From NCBI RefSeq assembly GCF_001955695.1, contig NZ_CP019236.1:1240001-1304000 (forward strand): a DNA stretch of 64,000 nucleotides, read 5' to 3'. How positions within the stretch are numbered: the first letter of the stretch is position 1; each line of letters opens with the position of its first letter. The notes under the pieces were generated by a model. That model had not been told where the DNA came from, searched no databases, and saw only the letters and a program-made list of their open reading frames with translations. The DNA is from Rhodoferax koreense (GTDB lineage: Bacteria; Pseudomonadota; Gammaproteobacteria; Burkholderiales; Burkholderiaceae_C). Of the stretch, positions 46,045 to 56,627 are shown in pieces. A program made the translations under genes and the position numbers.

Positions 46045-47091
46045 ATGAAGAAGAGTTTGATCGCCCTGGCCGTCATCGCCGCCTCCGGCGCTGCTTCCGC
46101 TCAATCCAGCGTGACGCTGTACGGCCTGGTTGACGCCTATGTCGGTTCTGTCAAGACCACGACCGCTGGCCAAAGCCTGACCACCTACGGTGTCAACTTG
46201 CCTGCTGCTTCCGGCGGTGGCGGTCTGAACACCAGCCGCTTCGGCTTGAAGGGTTCCGAAGACCTGGGCGGCGGCCTGAAGGCCAACTTCCTGCTGGAAG
46301 CCGGCTTCGATCCAAGCACCGGCGTTGCCAACAACTACACCAGCCCTTACACCGGCACGACCTCGAACGCCATTTTCGGCCGCAATTCGTGGGTTGGCCT
46401 GTCGGGTGGCTTCGGTGAAGTCAAGCTGGGCAAGATGTGGACCCCGTTCGATGAAGTGAAGGGTTCGGGCGCTGCCGCTTTCGATGCCAACATCTTCGCT
46501 CCTGCGACCTTTGTGTGGCGTAGCAACACGTACCAGGATCGTCCTGGTAACGCGGTTTACTACTCGACCCCGAGCTTTGCCGGTCTGACCGCCGCTGCCA
46601 TGTACAGCTTCGGCGAGAACAAGACGGCTACCACCAGCGCCGGCAAGATCACCGCTTTCAACGTCGCATACGCTACCGGCCCGTTCGCAGCTGCCCTGTC
46701 TTACCAGACGGAAAAGGTCAGCGGCGCTTTCGAAACCGCCAAGTTCCTGCAGTTCAACACCTCGTATGACCTCGGCGTTGTCAAGCTGTTGGGCGCTTAC
46801 GGCCGCGTGAAGGATCAAGTCGCCAACGTCGACAAGACCAACGAATACCAACTCGGCCTGGACTTCCCGGTCACCAGCACGTTCACCCTGTCGGGTGGTT
46901 ATGCCTGGTCCAAGGATGACGTGGTTGCTGGCAGCGACATCAAGCGCAAGGGCTTTGGTATCGCTGGCCTGTACGCACTGTCCAAGCGCACCAACCTGTA
47001 CGCAGGTGTGAACGATTCCAAGACGGAAGTTCCTGGCGCATCTGACGACAAGACCCGCGTCTTCGCGGTTGGCGTCCGCCACACGTTCTAA
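46045..47091 (+). CDS. General porin
   Basis: A 348-residue porin with signal MKKSLIALAVIAASGAASA and mature start QSSVTLYGLVDAYVG. SRFGLKGSEDLGGGLKANFLLEAGF and NSWVGLSGGFGEVKLGKMWTPFDE follow; the protein ends in VGVRHTF with a terminal Phe. GGAG lies 13 bases before the ATG. It uses a narrow set of codons (CTG, AAG, GGC, TCG, GTC with frequent GTT and GCT), a sign of very high expression. A strong terminator follows. Confidence 0.95.
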   Translation: MKKSLIALAVIAASGAASAQSSVTLYGLVDAYVGSVKTTTAGQSLTTYGVNLPAASGGGGLNTSRFGLKGSEDLGGGLKANFLLEAGFDPSTGVANNYTSPYTGTTSNAIFGRNSWVGLSGGFGEVKLGKMWTPFDEVKGSGAAAFDANIFAPATFVWRSNTYQDRPGNAVYYSTPSFAGLTAAAMYSFGENKTATTSAGKITAFNVAYATGPFAAALSYQTEKVSGAFETAKFLQFNTSYDLGVVKLLGAYGRVKDQVANVDKTNEYQLGLDFPVTSTFTLSGGYAWSKDDVVAGSDIKRKGFGIAGLYALSKRTNLYAGVNDSKTEVPGASDDKTRVFAVGVRHTF

Positions 47092-47128
47092 TCGCAGGCT
47101 GGCTTGAGGCCAGCTTCGGTTAAATGTC

Positions 47129-47163
47129 AAAGCCATTTCGGGGCAACCCGAAATGGCTTTTTT
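47129..47163 (+). terminator. Terminator of the second porin gene
   Basis: A 14-bp stem AAAGCCATTTCGGG/CCCGAAATGGCTTT with loop GCAA, followed by T residues, 37 bp after the stop codon. As the arms are A/T flanked it could act in both directions. Confidence 0.92.
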
Positions 47164-47296
47164 CATTTAATACGCCAAATACCCAAGAAACGGAAGTTTT
47201 TCGCTTGTGTGAGGGCGCGGTTGTTGTAAGCGCCCCACCACGGTGCGGCAGTGTGGTTGCCATGCAACATTCACGCGCGATTCAGGGCAATTACCT

Positions 47297-47325
47297 TTGC
47301 GAAACGGTTCACGCTCTGTTGCAAT
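47297..47325 (+). promoter_or_regulatory. Promoter candidate of the third porin gene
   Basis: TTGCGA (47297-47302), 17 bp and TGCAAT (47320-47325). The implied 5' leader of about 105 nt then contains a hairpin around GGCCCAAC...GTTGGCCC (47327-47354) and a second, CTTCACG-AAA-CGTGAAG (47374-47390), before GGAGA and the ATG. Structured leaders on porin mRNA are frequent sRNA targets. Confidence 0.45.
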
Positions 47326-47435
47326 AGGCCCAACTTCCGAAACGGAGGTTGGCCCGGGTGGCTGGAGGAGTCGCTTCACGAAACGTGAAGAGATCCGCAA
47401 CCGGAGCCCTATGTTTAACCTTGGAGAACCTCTCA

Positions 47436-48554
47436 ATGAAAAAAACGCTCATCGCGTTGGCTGCACTCGCTGCAACCGTCGGTGCTCACGCACAATCTTC
47501 CGTCACCCTGTACGGTGTGGTCGACGCCTTCTTGAACAAGACTGAAAACAAGGTCACGACGGCTGGTACCACCACCAAGCTGAGCCAGAACAAGATCGAC
47601 GGCAGCGGCCTGAGCAGCTCGCGTTGGGGTCTGCGCGGTTCTGAAGATCTGGGCGGCGGCCTGGCAGCCATCTTCACCCTCGAAGGCGGCTTCACCATCG
47701 ACAACGGTGCCTTCAACAACAACCAAGGCAACGCCAACTCCACGACGCTGTTCGGCCGTCAATCCTGGGTTGGCCTGAAGGGCAACTTCGGTCAAGTGAC
47801 CCTGGGTCGTAACTACTCGGCTTACGACGACCTGCACGGTATCGTCGACCACAACTACGACTCCAACACCTTCGCGGTCTGGGGCGCTGTGTCCGGCACG
47901 GGTATCCAGGACTACGTGAACCGTACCAACAACTCGATCAAGTACACGACGCCTGTGTTCGGCGGCTTCAGCGCCACCGTCAACTACAGCTTCGGCGAAG
48001 ACAAGACGGCAACGACCTCTGCTTCGAAGAACGCCAACCTGAACCTGAAGTACGCCAACGGTCCTCTGGTGGTCGGCTACGCCTACCAAAAGGAAACGCA
48101 ACGGGCTAGCGGCGCCACCAACCTGTTCGGCGGCACCAGCGTGACCACGGCAACCAGCCTGGGCTCGGTTGCTCTCGGTAACTCGACCACCGACGACACC
48201 CGTAAGTACCACCTGTTCGGCGCCACCTATGACTTCGGCGTGGCCAAGCTGGTCGGTTCTTACAACCAAGCCAAGAACAGCGCTGGCACGAAAGACAAGG
48301 ACTACCAAGTCGGCGTGAGCGTTCCGTTCGGTGCAGCCGCTGTGGCCGTGGGTTACGCCCACGCCAAGAGCGATGCAACGCTGGCCAACGGTGGCGACAA
48401 CAAAGGCAATGGCTTCAGCTTGCTGGGTACCTATGACCTGTCCAAGCGCACCACCCTGTACGCTGGCTACCTGCAGATCAAGTCGGAAGTCGCCAACGGC
48501 GCTACCGAAGTCAAGCGCACGCTGGTCGGTACCGGCATTCGCCACACGTTCTAA
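47436..48554 (+). CDS. General porin
   Basis: A 372-residue porin paralogous to its left neighbour: signal MKKTLIALAALAATVGAHA, mature QSSVTLYGVVDAFLNKTENK, then SRWGLRGSEDLGGGLAAIFTLEGGF and RQSWVGLKGNFGQVTLGRNYSAYDD, ending GTGIRHTF. Codon use is again strongly biased, so it is another abundant outer-membrane protein. TTGGAGAAC precedes the ATG. It has its own terminator and probably its own promoter. Confidence 0.95.
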   Translation: MKKTLIALAALAATVGAHAQSSVTLYGVVDAFLNKTENKVTTAGTTTKLSQNKIDGSGLSSSRWGLRGSEDLGGGLAAIFTLEGGFTIDNGAFNNNQGNANSTTLFGRQSWVGLKGNFGQVTLGRNYSAYDDLHGIVDHNYDSNTFAVWGAVSGTGIQDYVNRTNNSIKYTTPVFGGFSATVNYSFGEDKTATTSASKNANLNLKYANGPLVVGYAYQKETQRASGATNLFGGTSVTTATSLGSVALGNSTTDDTRKYHLFGATYDFGVAKLVGSYNQAKNSAGTKDKDYQVGVSVPFGAAAVAVGYAHAKSDATLANGGDNKGNGFSLLGTYDLSKRTTLYAGYLQIKSEVANGATEVKRTLVGTGIRHTF

Positions 48555-48594
48555 TTTCGAAGCTAGCGCAAGCTAGTTTGGAATGAAGATTGAG

Positions 48595-48627
48595 ACCCCG
48601 TCGTGGCAACACGATGGGGTTTTTTTA
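48595..48627 (+). terminator. Terminator of the third porin gene
   Basis: An 11-bp stem ACCCCGTCGTG/CACGATGGGGT with loop GCAA followed by seven T, about 40 bp after the stop codon. Confidence 0.93.
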
Positions 48628-48672
48628 TGACGCACCCCGACCGTGGATGCCGCGTTGAAGAGAAATAGCCGA

Positions 48673-49506
48673 ATGAAGACGACAGATGCGAGCATGAGCC
48701 TGGCCAATCGGCGATTTGTCTATTGGTTATCGGTGATCGCTCTATGTTTGCTGACTGCCTGCGCGAGTGCGCCTCAAAAAACAAGCGCAAACGCCGATTC
48801 CGAAGCCGATGAACCCCCCCAGCCTTCGGTGTTGCAAGTCGACATCAACTGGCAGCCCGCCTGGCAAAACGCGGGCACAGCCTGGCATTCGCGCACCTTT
48901 CCAGGCAAGAAGGCCACCCAATACACCGCCGCGAGGCTTGATGGCCGCGAGGCGATCTACGGCGAATCGCACAGTTCGGCCAGCATGTTGCGTCAGCGGT
49001 TCCACATCGAGCCGTTGGCCCTCGGCCAGATCGGTTTCTCCTGGAAGGTGCCGCAACTGATCCCGGGCGCCAACATGGGCCTGCGCGACCACGACGATTC
49101 CCCGGTACGGGTGATGCTCGCGTTCGAAGGCGACCGTGGCCGCCTATCGATGAAGGATGCGATGTTGTCCGAACTGGCGCGCACCCTGACGGGCGAAGAA
49201 ATGCCCTATGCCACATTGATGTACGTCTGGTGCAACCACCGGGCGCCGGGTTCGGTGATCATCAGCCCGCGCACCGATCGCATCCGGTCCATCGTCGTCG
49301 AGTCCGGCCCCAAGCGGCTGAACCAATGGCTCGACTACCAGCGCGACATCCAGACCGATTTCGAACTGGCCTTCGGCGAGAAGCCGGGCGCGCTGATCGG
49401 CGTGGCCATCATGTCCGACAGCGACAACACACAATCCGAAGCCCGCGCCTGGTACGGCGCCGTGCACATCGCACCCGCGGTACTGACACAGGCGGCGCAG
49501 CGTTAG
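48673..49506 (+). CDS. DUF3047-type lipoprotein
   Basis: A 277-residue protein with a signal peptide and lipobox (VIALCLLTACAS). The mature part shows HIEPLALGQIGFSWKVPQLI, DSPVRVMLAFEGDRG, LMYVWCNHRAPGSVIISPRTDRIRSIVVESG and AIMSDSDNTQSEARAWYGAV, which I recognise as the DUF3047 pattern of periplasmic beta-rich proteins with unknown role. Start options are GTG 48643, ATG 48673 and ATG 48694; 48673 leaves a plausible N-region. It stands alone between a porin and a transport operon. Confidence 0.8.
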   Translation: MKTTDASMSLANRRFVYWLSVIALCLLTACASAPQKTSANADSEADEPPQPSVLQVDINWQPAWQNAGTAWHSRTFPGKKATQYTAARLDGREAIYGESHSSASMLRQRFHIEPLALGQIGFSWKVPQLIPGANMGLRDHDDSPVRVMLAFEGDRGRLSMKDAMLSELARTLTGEEMPYATLMYVWCNHRAPGSVIISPRTDRIRSIVVESGPKRLNQWLDYQRDIQTDFELAFGEKPGALIGVAIMSDSDNTQSEARAWYGAVHIAPAVLTQAAQR

Positions 49507-49616
49507 GCGCCTCGCCCCGTCCTCCGTTGTCCACCGATTTGCTTTATAACTAAAGAAAACCCGCAGTCGGGCATGACCCTTGCTCTGCTAGCATCCATGC
49601 AATATTCCTCCCGCAG

Positions 49617-50594
49617 ATGCTCGTCTTCATTCTCCGGCGCTTGATCCAGGCCGTGGTCGTCATGACCGCCGTGGCCTTCATTGCATTCCTGCTGTTCCAG
49701 TACGTCGGCGACCCGGTGGTCTTCCTGCTCGGGCAGGATGCGACGCCGGCACAGACCGCCGACCTGCGCGCCGCGCTCGGCCTGGACAAACCCTTCTTCG
49801 TGCAGTTCTGGCACTTCCTCCTCAACGCCGCGCAGGGCGAATTCGGCCTGAGCCTGCGCCAGGGGGCCAAGGTGTCGCGGCTGATCGGCGAACGCCTTCC
49901 CGCGACGGTGGAGCTGGCCTTCGTCGCCGCGGTGCTCGCACTGGTGATCGGTGTACCGATGGGCGTCTATTCGGCGCTGCGCCGCGGTACTTTTCTGAGC
50001 CAGGCCTTCATGATGGTTTCGCTGCTCGGCGTGTCGCTGCCGACCTTCCTCATCGGCATCCTGCTGATCCTGGTCTTTTCGGTCGGGCTGGGCTGGTTCC
50101 CGAGTTTCGGTCGCGGCGAGACGGTGCAGGTCGGCTGGTGGAGTTCGGGCCTGCTGAAGGCCGACGGCTGGCACCATATCGTGCTGCCGGCGGTCACGCT
50201 GGCCGTGTTCCAGCTCACCTTGATCATGCGCCTGGTGCGCGCCGAGATGCTGGAGGTGCTGCGCACCGATTACATCAAGTTCGCGCGCGCGCGCGGCCTG
50301 TCGAACCGCGTCATCCACTTCGGCCACGCGCTCAAGAACACGCTGGTGCCGGTGATGACCATCACCGGCCTGCAGCTCGGCGGGCTGATCGCCTTCGCCA
50401 TCATCACCGAGACCGTGTTCCAGTGGCCCGGCATGGGCCTGCTGTTCATCCAGGCCGTCACCTTCGCCGACATCCCGGTGATGGCCGCCTACCTGTGTCT
50501 CATCGCGCTGATTTTTGTTGTGATCAACCTGGTGGTCGATCTGTTGTATTTTGCGGTCGACCCGCGCCTGCGCGTCGGCCAAGGAGGACATTGA
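49617..50594 (+). CDS. Peptide/opine-type ABC transporter permease (DppB family)
   Basis: A 325-residue inner-membrane permease with six helices. The N-terminal MLVFILRRLIQAVVVMTAVAFIAFLL and the coupling motif EVLRTDYIKFARARGLSNRVIHFGHALKN (EAA loop) are typical of DppB. First gene of a six-gene operon; the next gene begins one base after its stop. Confidence 0.94.
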   Translation: MLVFILRRLIQAVVVMTAVAFIAFLLFQYVGDPVVFLLGQDATPAQTADLRAALGLDKPFFVQFWHFLLNAAQGEFGLSLRQGAKVSRLIGERLPATVELAFVAAVLALVIGVPMGVYSALRRGTFLSQAFMMVSLLGVSLPTFLIGILLILVFSVGLGWFPSFGRGETVQVGWWSSGLLKADGWHHIVLPAVTLAVFQLTLIMRLVRAEMLEVLRTDYIKFARARGLSNRVIHFGHALKNTLVPVMTITGLQLGGLIAFAIITETVFQWPGMGLLFIQAVTFADIPVMAAYLCLIALIFVVINLVVDLLYFAVDPRLRVGQGGH

Positions 50595-50595
50595 A

Positions 50596-51837
50596 ATGAA
50601 CGGTTCCGCAAGCGCAGTGGCCTACCGGGCCAACGGCCGCGCGTTCGCCCACATCGCGCAGTTCCTGCCCGAACTCACGGCGTTGCGCCGCGACCTGCAT
50701 GCCCATCCCGAACTCGGCTTCGAAGAGATCTACACCTCGGGCCGCGTCACCCAGGCGCTCAAGCTCTGCGGCGTGGACGAGGTGCACACCGGCATCGGCA
50801 AGACCGGCGTGGTGGCGGTGATCAAGGGCCGCGCCGACACCCGCGGCAAGATGATCGGCCTGCGCGCCGACATGGACGCCTTGCCGATGGCGGAGAGCAA
50901 CGATTTCGCCTGGAAGTCGTCCAAGAGCGGCCTGATGCACGGCTGCGGCCATGACGGCCACACGGCCATGCTGGTGGGCGCGGCGCGCTACCTCGCCGAA
51001 ACGCGCAACTTCGACGGCACGGCCGTGCTCATCTTCCAGCCGGGCGAGGAGGGCTACGCCGGCGCCAAGGCCATGATCCAGGACGGCCTGTTCGAGCGAT
51101 TCCCGGCGCAGGCGGTCTTTGCGATGCACAACTGGCCCGGCATGCGGCCCGGCACGGTGGGCATCAACCCCGGTCCGATGATGGCCTCGGCCGACCGCAT
51201 CACCATCGAGGTCACAGGCCGCGGCGGCCACGGCGCACACGCCTACCAGACCATCGACCCGGTGCTGGTTTCCGCCCACATCATCACCGCGGTGCAGAGC
51301 ATCGTCTCGCGCAACGTGCGCCCGATCGACAGCGCCGTCATCAGCATCTGCGCCATGCACGCCGGTGATCTGGGCGCCATGAGCGTGGTGCCGGGCAAGG
51401 CCACGCTGGTGGGCACCGTGCGGACCTTCAATCCGGCGGTGCAGGAAATGGTCGAGCGCCGCCTCAACGAGATGTGCAGCGCGGTGGCGCTGGGTTTCGG
51501 CGCCACCGCCACCGTGCATTACGAGCGCATCTACCCGGCCACGCTCAACACCTCGCCCGAGGCGCTGTTTGCCGGCGACGTGGCCGAGTCGCTGGTCGGC
51601 CCCGAACACGTGGTGCGCGACATGGAGCCGAGCATGGGCGCCGAGGATTTCTCGTTCATGCTGCAGGTCAAGCCCGGCGCGTATTTCCGCATCGGCCAGG
51701 GCGCGGAGAACGGCGTGGGCAGCTGTTACCTGCACAACAGCCGCTACGACTTCAACGACGACATCCTGCCGCTCGGAAGCGCGCTGCATGCCAGCCTGGC
51801 CGAACAATTCATGCCGCTTTCGACAGCTTCCGACTGA
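50596..51837 (+). CDS. M20 family amidohydrolase (hippurate-hydrolase-like)
   Basis: A 413-residue metallohydrolase. Metal ligands are visible in LHAHPELGFEE, GLRADMDALP, HGCGHDGHTAML and QPGEEGYAGAKAMI, with a dimerisation insert starting GRGGHGAHAYQTIDP and the final His ligand region LHNSRYDFNDD. Such enzymes cleave N-acyl amino acids or small amides. A strong AAGGAGG precedes the ATG at 50596. Its place inside the ABC operon suggests it processes the imported ligand. Confidence 0.93.
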   Translation: MNGSASAVAYRANGRAFAHIAQFLPELTALRRDLHAHPELGFEEIYTSGRVTQALKLCGVDEVHTGIGKTGVVAVIKGRADTRGKMIGLRADMDALPMAESNDFAWKSSKSGLMHGCGHDGHTAMLVGAARYLAETRNFDGTAVLIFQPGEEGYAGAKAMIQDGLFERFPAQAVFAMHNWPGMRPGTVGINPGPMMASADRITIEVTGRGGHGAHAYQTIDPVLVSAHIITAVQSIVSRNVRPIDSAVISICAMHAGDLGAMSVVPGKATLVGTVRTFNPAVQEMVERRLNEMCSAVALGFGATATVHYERIYPATLNTSPEALFAGDVAESLVGPEHVVRDMEPSMGAEDFSFMLQVKPGAYFRIGQGAENGVGSCYLHNSRYDFNDDILPLGSALHASLAEQFMPLSTASD

Positions 51838-51873
51838 TCCAATTCTTACCCTGCAACCCTCGAAGGAATTCCG

Positions 51874-53460
51874 ATGACGATGAAACTGAAGTCTCTGGCC
51901 TGGTCCATGTCGCTGGCCTGCGCATTGGCGGCCTTGGGCACGAACACGTTCGCGCAGACCATCCGGGTGGCGAACCAGGGGGATGCCTTGTCGATGGATC
52001 CCCATTCGCTGAGTGAATCGCTGCAGTTCAGCCTCACGGGCAACGTCTACGAGCCGCTGGTCGGCCGCAACAAGGACCTGAGCCTGGCGCCGGCGCTGGC
52101 CACGAGCTGGAAGCAGACTTCGCCCACGGTCTGGCGCTTCGAGTTGCGCAAGGGCGTGCAATTCCACGACGGCACGCCCTTCACGGCCGACGATGTGTTG
52201 TTCTCCTTCGCGCGCGCCGCCGGCGAAGGCTCGGACATGAAGAGCTACGTCAACGACTTCAAGGAAGTGCGCAAGATCAACGACTTCACCGTCGAGATCG
52301 AAACCCTGCAGCCCTTCCCGATCCTGCCCGACGTGATCTCGCTGGTCTACATGATGAGCAAGAAGTGGTGCGAGGCGAACCAGGCCGTCCGACCGGTGGA
52401 CCGCCGCAAGGGCATCGAGAACGCGGCCTCGTTCCGGGCCAACGGCACCGGGCCGTTTCGCCTGCGCGAGCGCCAGCCCAACGTGCGCACCAGTTTCACG
52501 CGCAACGGCAGCTACTGGGGCAAGATCGAAAGCAACGCCTCCGACATCATCTTCACGCCGATCGCCAACGACGCCACACGCGTGGCCGCCCTGCTCTCGG
52601 GCGAGATCGACGTGATGGAGCCGGTGCCGGTGCAGGACATCGCGCGCGTCAATGCCGGCGCCAACACCCGCGTGGCCACCGGCCCCGAGCTGCGCACCAT
52701 CTTCCTCGGCATGGACCAGAAGCGCGACGAACTGCTGTATTCCAGCGTCAAGGGCAAGAACCCGTTCAAGGACAAGCGTGTGCGCCAGGCCTTCTACCAG
52801 GCCATCGACATCGAGGGCATCAAGACCACGGTGATGCGCGGTGCATCCAGCCCCACGGCGCTGATGGTCGGCCCCGGCATCAACGGCTTCCTGCCCGAGC
52901 AGAACAAGCGCCTGCCGTACGACGTGGACGCGGCCAAGAAACTCATGGCCGATGCGGGTTACGGCGCGGGCTTCGAGGTGGCGATGAACTGCCCGAACGA
53001 CCGCTATGTGAACGACGCGCGCATCTGCCAGGCCGTGGCCGCCAACCTCGCCAAGATCAACGTGAAGATCAACCTGCAGGCCGAAACCAAGGGCACCTAT
53101 TTCCCGAAGGTCCTGCGCCGCGACACGAGCTTCTACCTGCTCGGCTGGACGCCGTCCACCTACGATGCGCACAACGCGCTGAATGCCTTGATGGCCTGTG
53201 TGGACGACAAGGGCGCGGGCCAGTTCAACCTGGGTGCGTACTGCAACCCCAAGGTGGACGAACTCACGAAGAAGATCCAGTCCGAGACCGACAAGACCAA
53301 ACGCAACGCGATGATCAAGGAAGCCTTCGACATCCACACGGCCGACATCGGCCACCTGCCGCTGCACCAGCAGGCGCTGGCCTGGGGCATCAGCAAGAAG
53401 GTGTCGCTCGTGCAACTCGCAGACAACTTCATGCCGTTCAAGTGGATGAGCATCAAGTGA
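51874..53460 (+). CDS. ABC transporter substrate-binding protein (SBP family 5)
   Basis: A 528-residue periplasmic binding protein. The Sec signal ends in NTFA/QTI; it has no lipobox. TIRVANQGDALSMDPHSL, GNVYEPLVGRN, WRFELRKGVQFHDGTPFTADDVLFS and FKDKRVRQAFYQAIDIEGI are cluster-C dipeptide/oligopeptide-binding signatures. Together with the M20 enzyme, the ligand may be an N-acylated amino acid or short peptide; this is inference. CGAAGGAAT lies before the ATG. Confidence 0.95.
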   Translation: MTMKLKSLAWSMSLACALAALGTNTFAQTIRVANQGDALSMDPHSLSESLQFSLTGNVYEPLVGRNKDLSLAPALATSWKQTSPTVWRFELRKGVQFHDGTPFTADDVLFSFARAAGEGSDMKSYVNDFKEVRKINDFTVEIETLQPFPILPDVISLVYMMSKKWCEANQAVRPVDRRKGIENAASFRANGTGPFRLRERQPNVRTSFTRNGSYWGKIESNASDIIFTPIANDATRVAALLSGEIDVMEPVPVQDIARVNAGANTRVATGPELRTIFLGMDQKRDELLYSSVKGKNPFKDKRVRQAFYQAIDIEGIKTTVMRGASSPTALMVGPGINGFLPEQNKRLPYDVDAAKKLMADAGYGAGFEVAMNCPNDRYVNDARICQAVAANLAKINVKINLQAETKGTYFPKVLRRDTSFYLLGWTPSTYDAHNALNALMACVDDKGAGQFNLGAYCNPKVDELTKKIQSETDKTKRNAMIKEAFDIHTADIGHLPLHQQALAWGISKKVSLVQLADNFMPFKWMSIK

Positions 53461-53483
53461 CGACATGAGAATTTCCGTCCGGG

Positions 53484-53512
53484 CTGAGCCTGTCGTCCTT
53501 CGACAAGCTCAG
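53484..53512 (+). repeat. REP-like hairpin element
   Basis: CTGAGCCTGTCG-tcctt-CGACAAGCTCAG forms a 12-bp stem with one mismatch, in the 99-bp gap between the binding-protein and second permease genes, followed by TGCGAACGG. The sequence type (TTCGACAAGCTCAG...CGAACGG) is a widespread bacterial intergenic repeat. It may protect the upstream mRNA and so raise binding-protein output over membrane parts. Confidence 0.75.
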
Positions 53513-53559
53513 TGCGAACGGGGTTTGTTCGCTCGAAAAATGCGGAAATATCGGTAGCC

Positions 53560-54471
53560 ATGAAGCAACTTCTCTTCCGCTGGTTCGACAGCGACGTCGG
53601 CTACAGCTTCCGGCACTCGCCGGTCGCCATTGGCTCGGCTTTCGTCGCCTTCGTGTGCGTGTTCTGCGCCGCGTTCGCGGGCTGGGTGTCGCCGCACAAT
53701 CCGTTCGACCTGGGCTCGCTGGAGCTCAGCGACGCGCGGCTGCCGCCATCTTGGTCGGCGGGCGGCACCTTCAAATACCTGCTCGGCACCGACGACCAGG
53801 GCCGCGACATCCTGTCGGCCGTGATCTACGGCGCGCGCATCTCCATCGTGGTCGGTGCCGCGTCGGTGGTGCTGTCGGCCCTGGTCGGCGTGGCACTCGG
53901 GCTGCTGGCCGGCTTCAAGGGCGGCTGGGTCGACTCCTTCCTGATGCGGCTGTGCGACGTGATGTTGTCGTTCCCGCCGATCCTCGTCGCGCTGCTCATG
54001 GCCGGCGTGGGCCGCGCGCTGTTTCCCAACGCCGACACCACGGTGGCCTTCGGCGTATTGATTCTTTCGATCTCGCTGACCAAATGGGTGGACTACGCGC
54101 GCACCGTGCGCGGCTCCACCCTCGTCGAGCGCAACAAGGAATACGTGCAGGCCGCGCGCGTGACCGGTGTGTCGCCGCTGCGCATCATGCGGCGCCACGT
54201 GCTGCCCAACGTCACCGGGCCGGTGATGGTGCTGGCCACCATCCAGGTGGCCACGGCCATCATCACCGAGGCCACCTTGTCATTCCTCGGCGTGGGCGTG
54301 CCGCCGACTTCGCCATCGCTGGGCACCTTGATCCGCGTCGGCAACGACTACCTGTTTTCCGGCGAATACTGGATCACCGTGTTCCCAGGCCTGATGCTGG
54401 TGCTGATCGTGCTGAGCGTGAACCTGCTCGGCGACTGGCTGCGCGACGTGTTGAACCCGCGGCTTCAATGA
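53560..54471 (+). CDS. Peptide/opine-type ABC transporter permease (DppC family)
   Basis: A 303-residue permease. The N-terminal segment FRHSPVAIGSAFVAFVCVFCAAFAGWVSPHNPFDL and GTDDQGRDILSAVIYGARIS are DppC family hallmarks, with the EAA loop RGSTLVERNKEYVQAARVTGVSPLRIMRRH. Forms the membrane channel with the DppB-type subunit. Confidence 0.95.
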   Translation: MKQLLFRWFDSDVGYSFRHSPVAIGSAFVAFVCVFCAAFAGWVSPHNPFDLGSLELSDARLPPSWSAGGTFKYLLGTDDQGRDILSAVIYGARISIVVGAASVVLSALVGVALGLLAGFKGGWVDSFLMRLCDVMLSFPPILVALLMAGVGRALFPNADTTVAFGVLILSISLTKWVDYARTVRGSTLVERNKEYVQAARVTGVSPLRIMRRHVLPNVTGPVMVLATIQVATAIITEATLSFLGVGVPPTSPSLGTLIRVGNDYLFSGEYWITVFPGLMLVLIVLSVNLLGDWLRDVLNPRLQ

Positions 54472-54485
54472 ACGTGCACACCGAA

Positions 54486-54556
54486 GTATTTGCTATTGAA
54501 TCAGTAGCTGTTGGCGCCGATGGGATGTGCGCCAGAGGTCGATTTGACTCAAGAAT
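54486..54556 (+). repeat. Dispersed palindromic element, intergenic copy
   Basis: Contains TAGC-N5-GCGC-N10-TGCGC-CAGAGG with AT-rich flanks (TTTGCTATTGAATCAG; GATTTGACTCAAG), the full form of the element whose other copies are inside gspD, cobS and pgi. It fills the gap between the DppC-type permease and the first ATPase gene. Confidence 0.65.
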
Positions 54557-54567
54557 ATAGGCCTACG

Positions 54568-56534
<1,967 letters not shown>

Positions 56535-56545
56535 GAATTCCGCTC

Positions 56546-56591
56546 CCGCTCCGACGCGCTTTCGGTGGACCCTTCGACAAGCGCGGAGCGG
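56546..56591. repeat. Stem-loop between convergent ABC operon and hexR
   Basis: CCGCTCC-gac-GCGC (56546-56559) pairs with GCGC-GGAGCGG (56581-56591) around a loop that holds CCTTCGACAAG, a fragment of the REP-like element seen at 53484. It could act as a bidirectional 3' end; no long T-run is present. Confidence 0.4.
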
Positions 56592-56627
56592 ACGGTGTTG
56601 GCCGGTGCGCCCGAGGCAGTGCGACCC

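Noticed and set aside
50524..53466. A 980-codon minus-strand frame opposite the M20 and binding-protein genes
   Set aside because: The plus strand holds intact enzymes with ribosome sites; the antisense frame has only Arg/His/Val-rich sequence.
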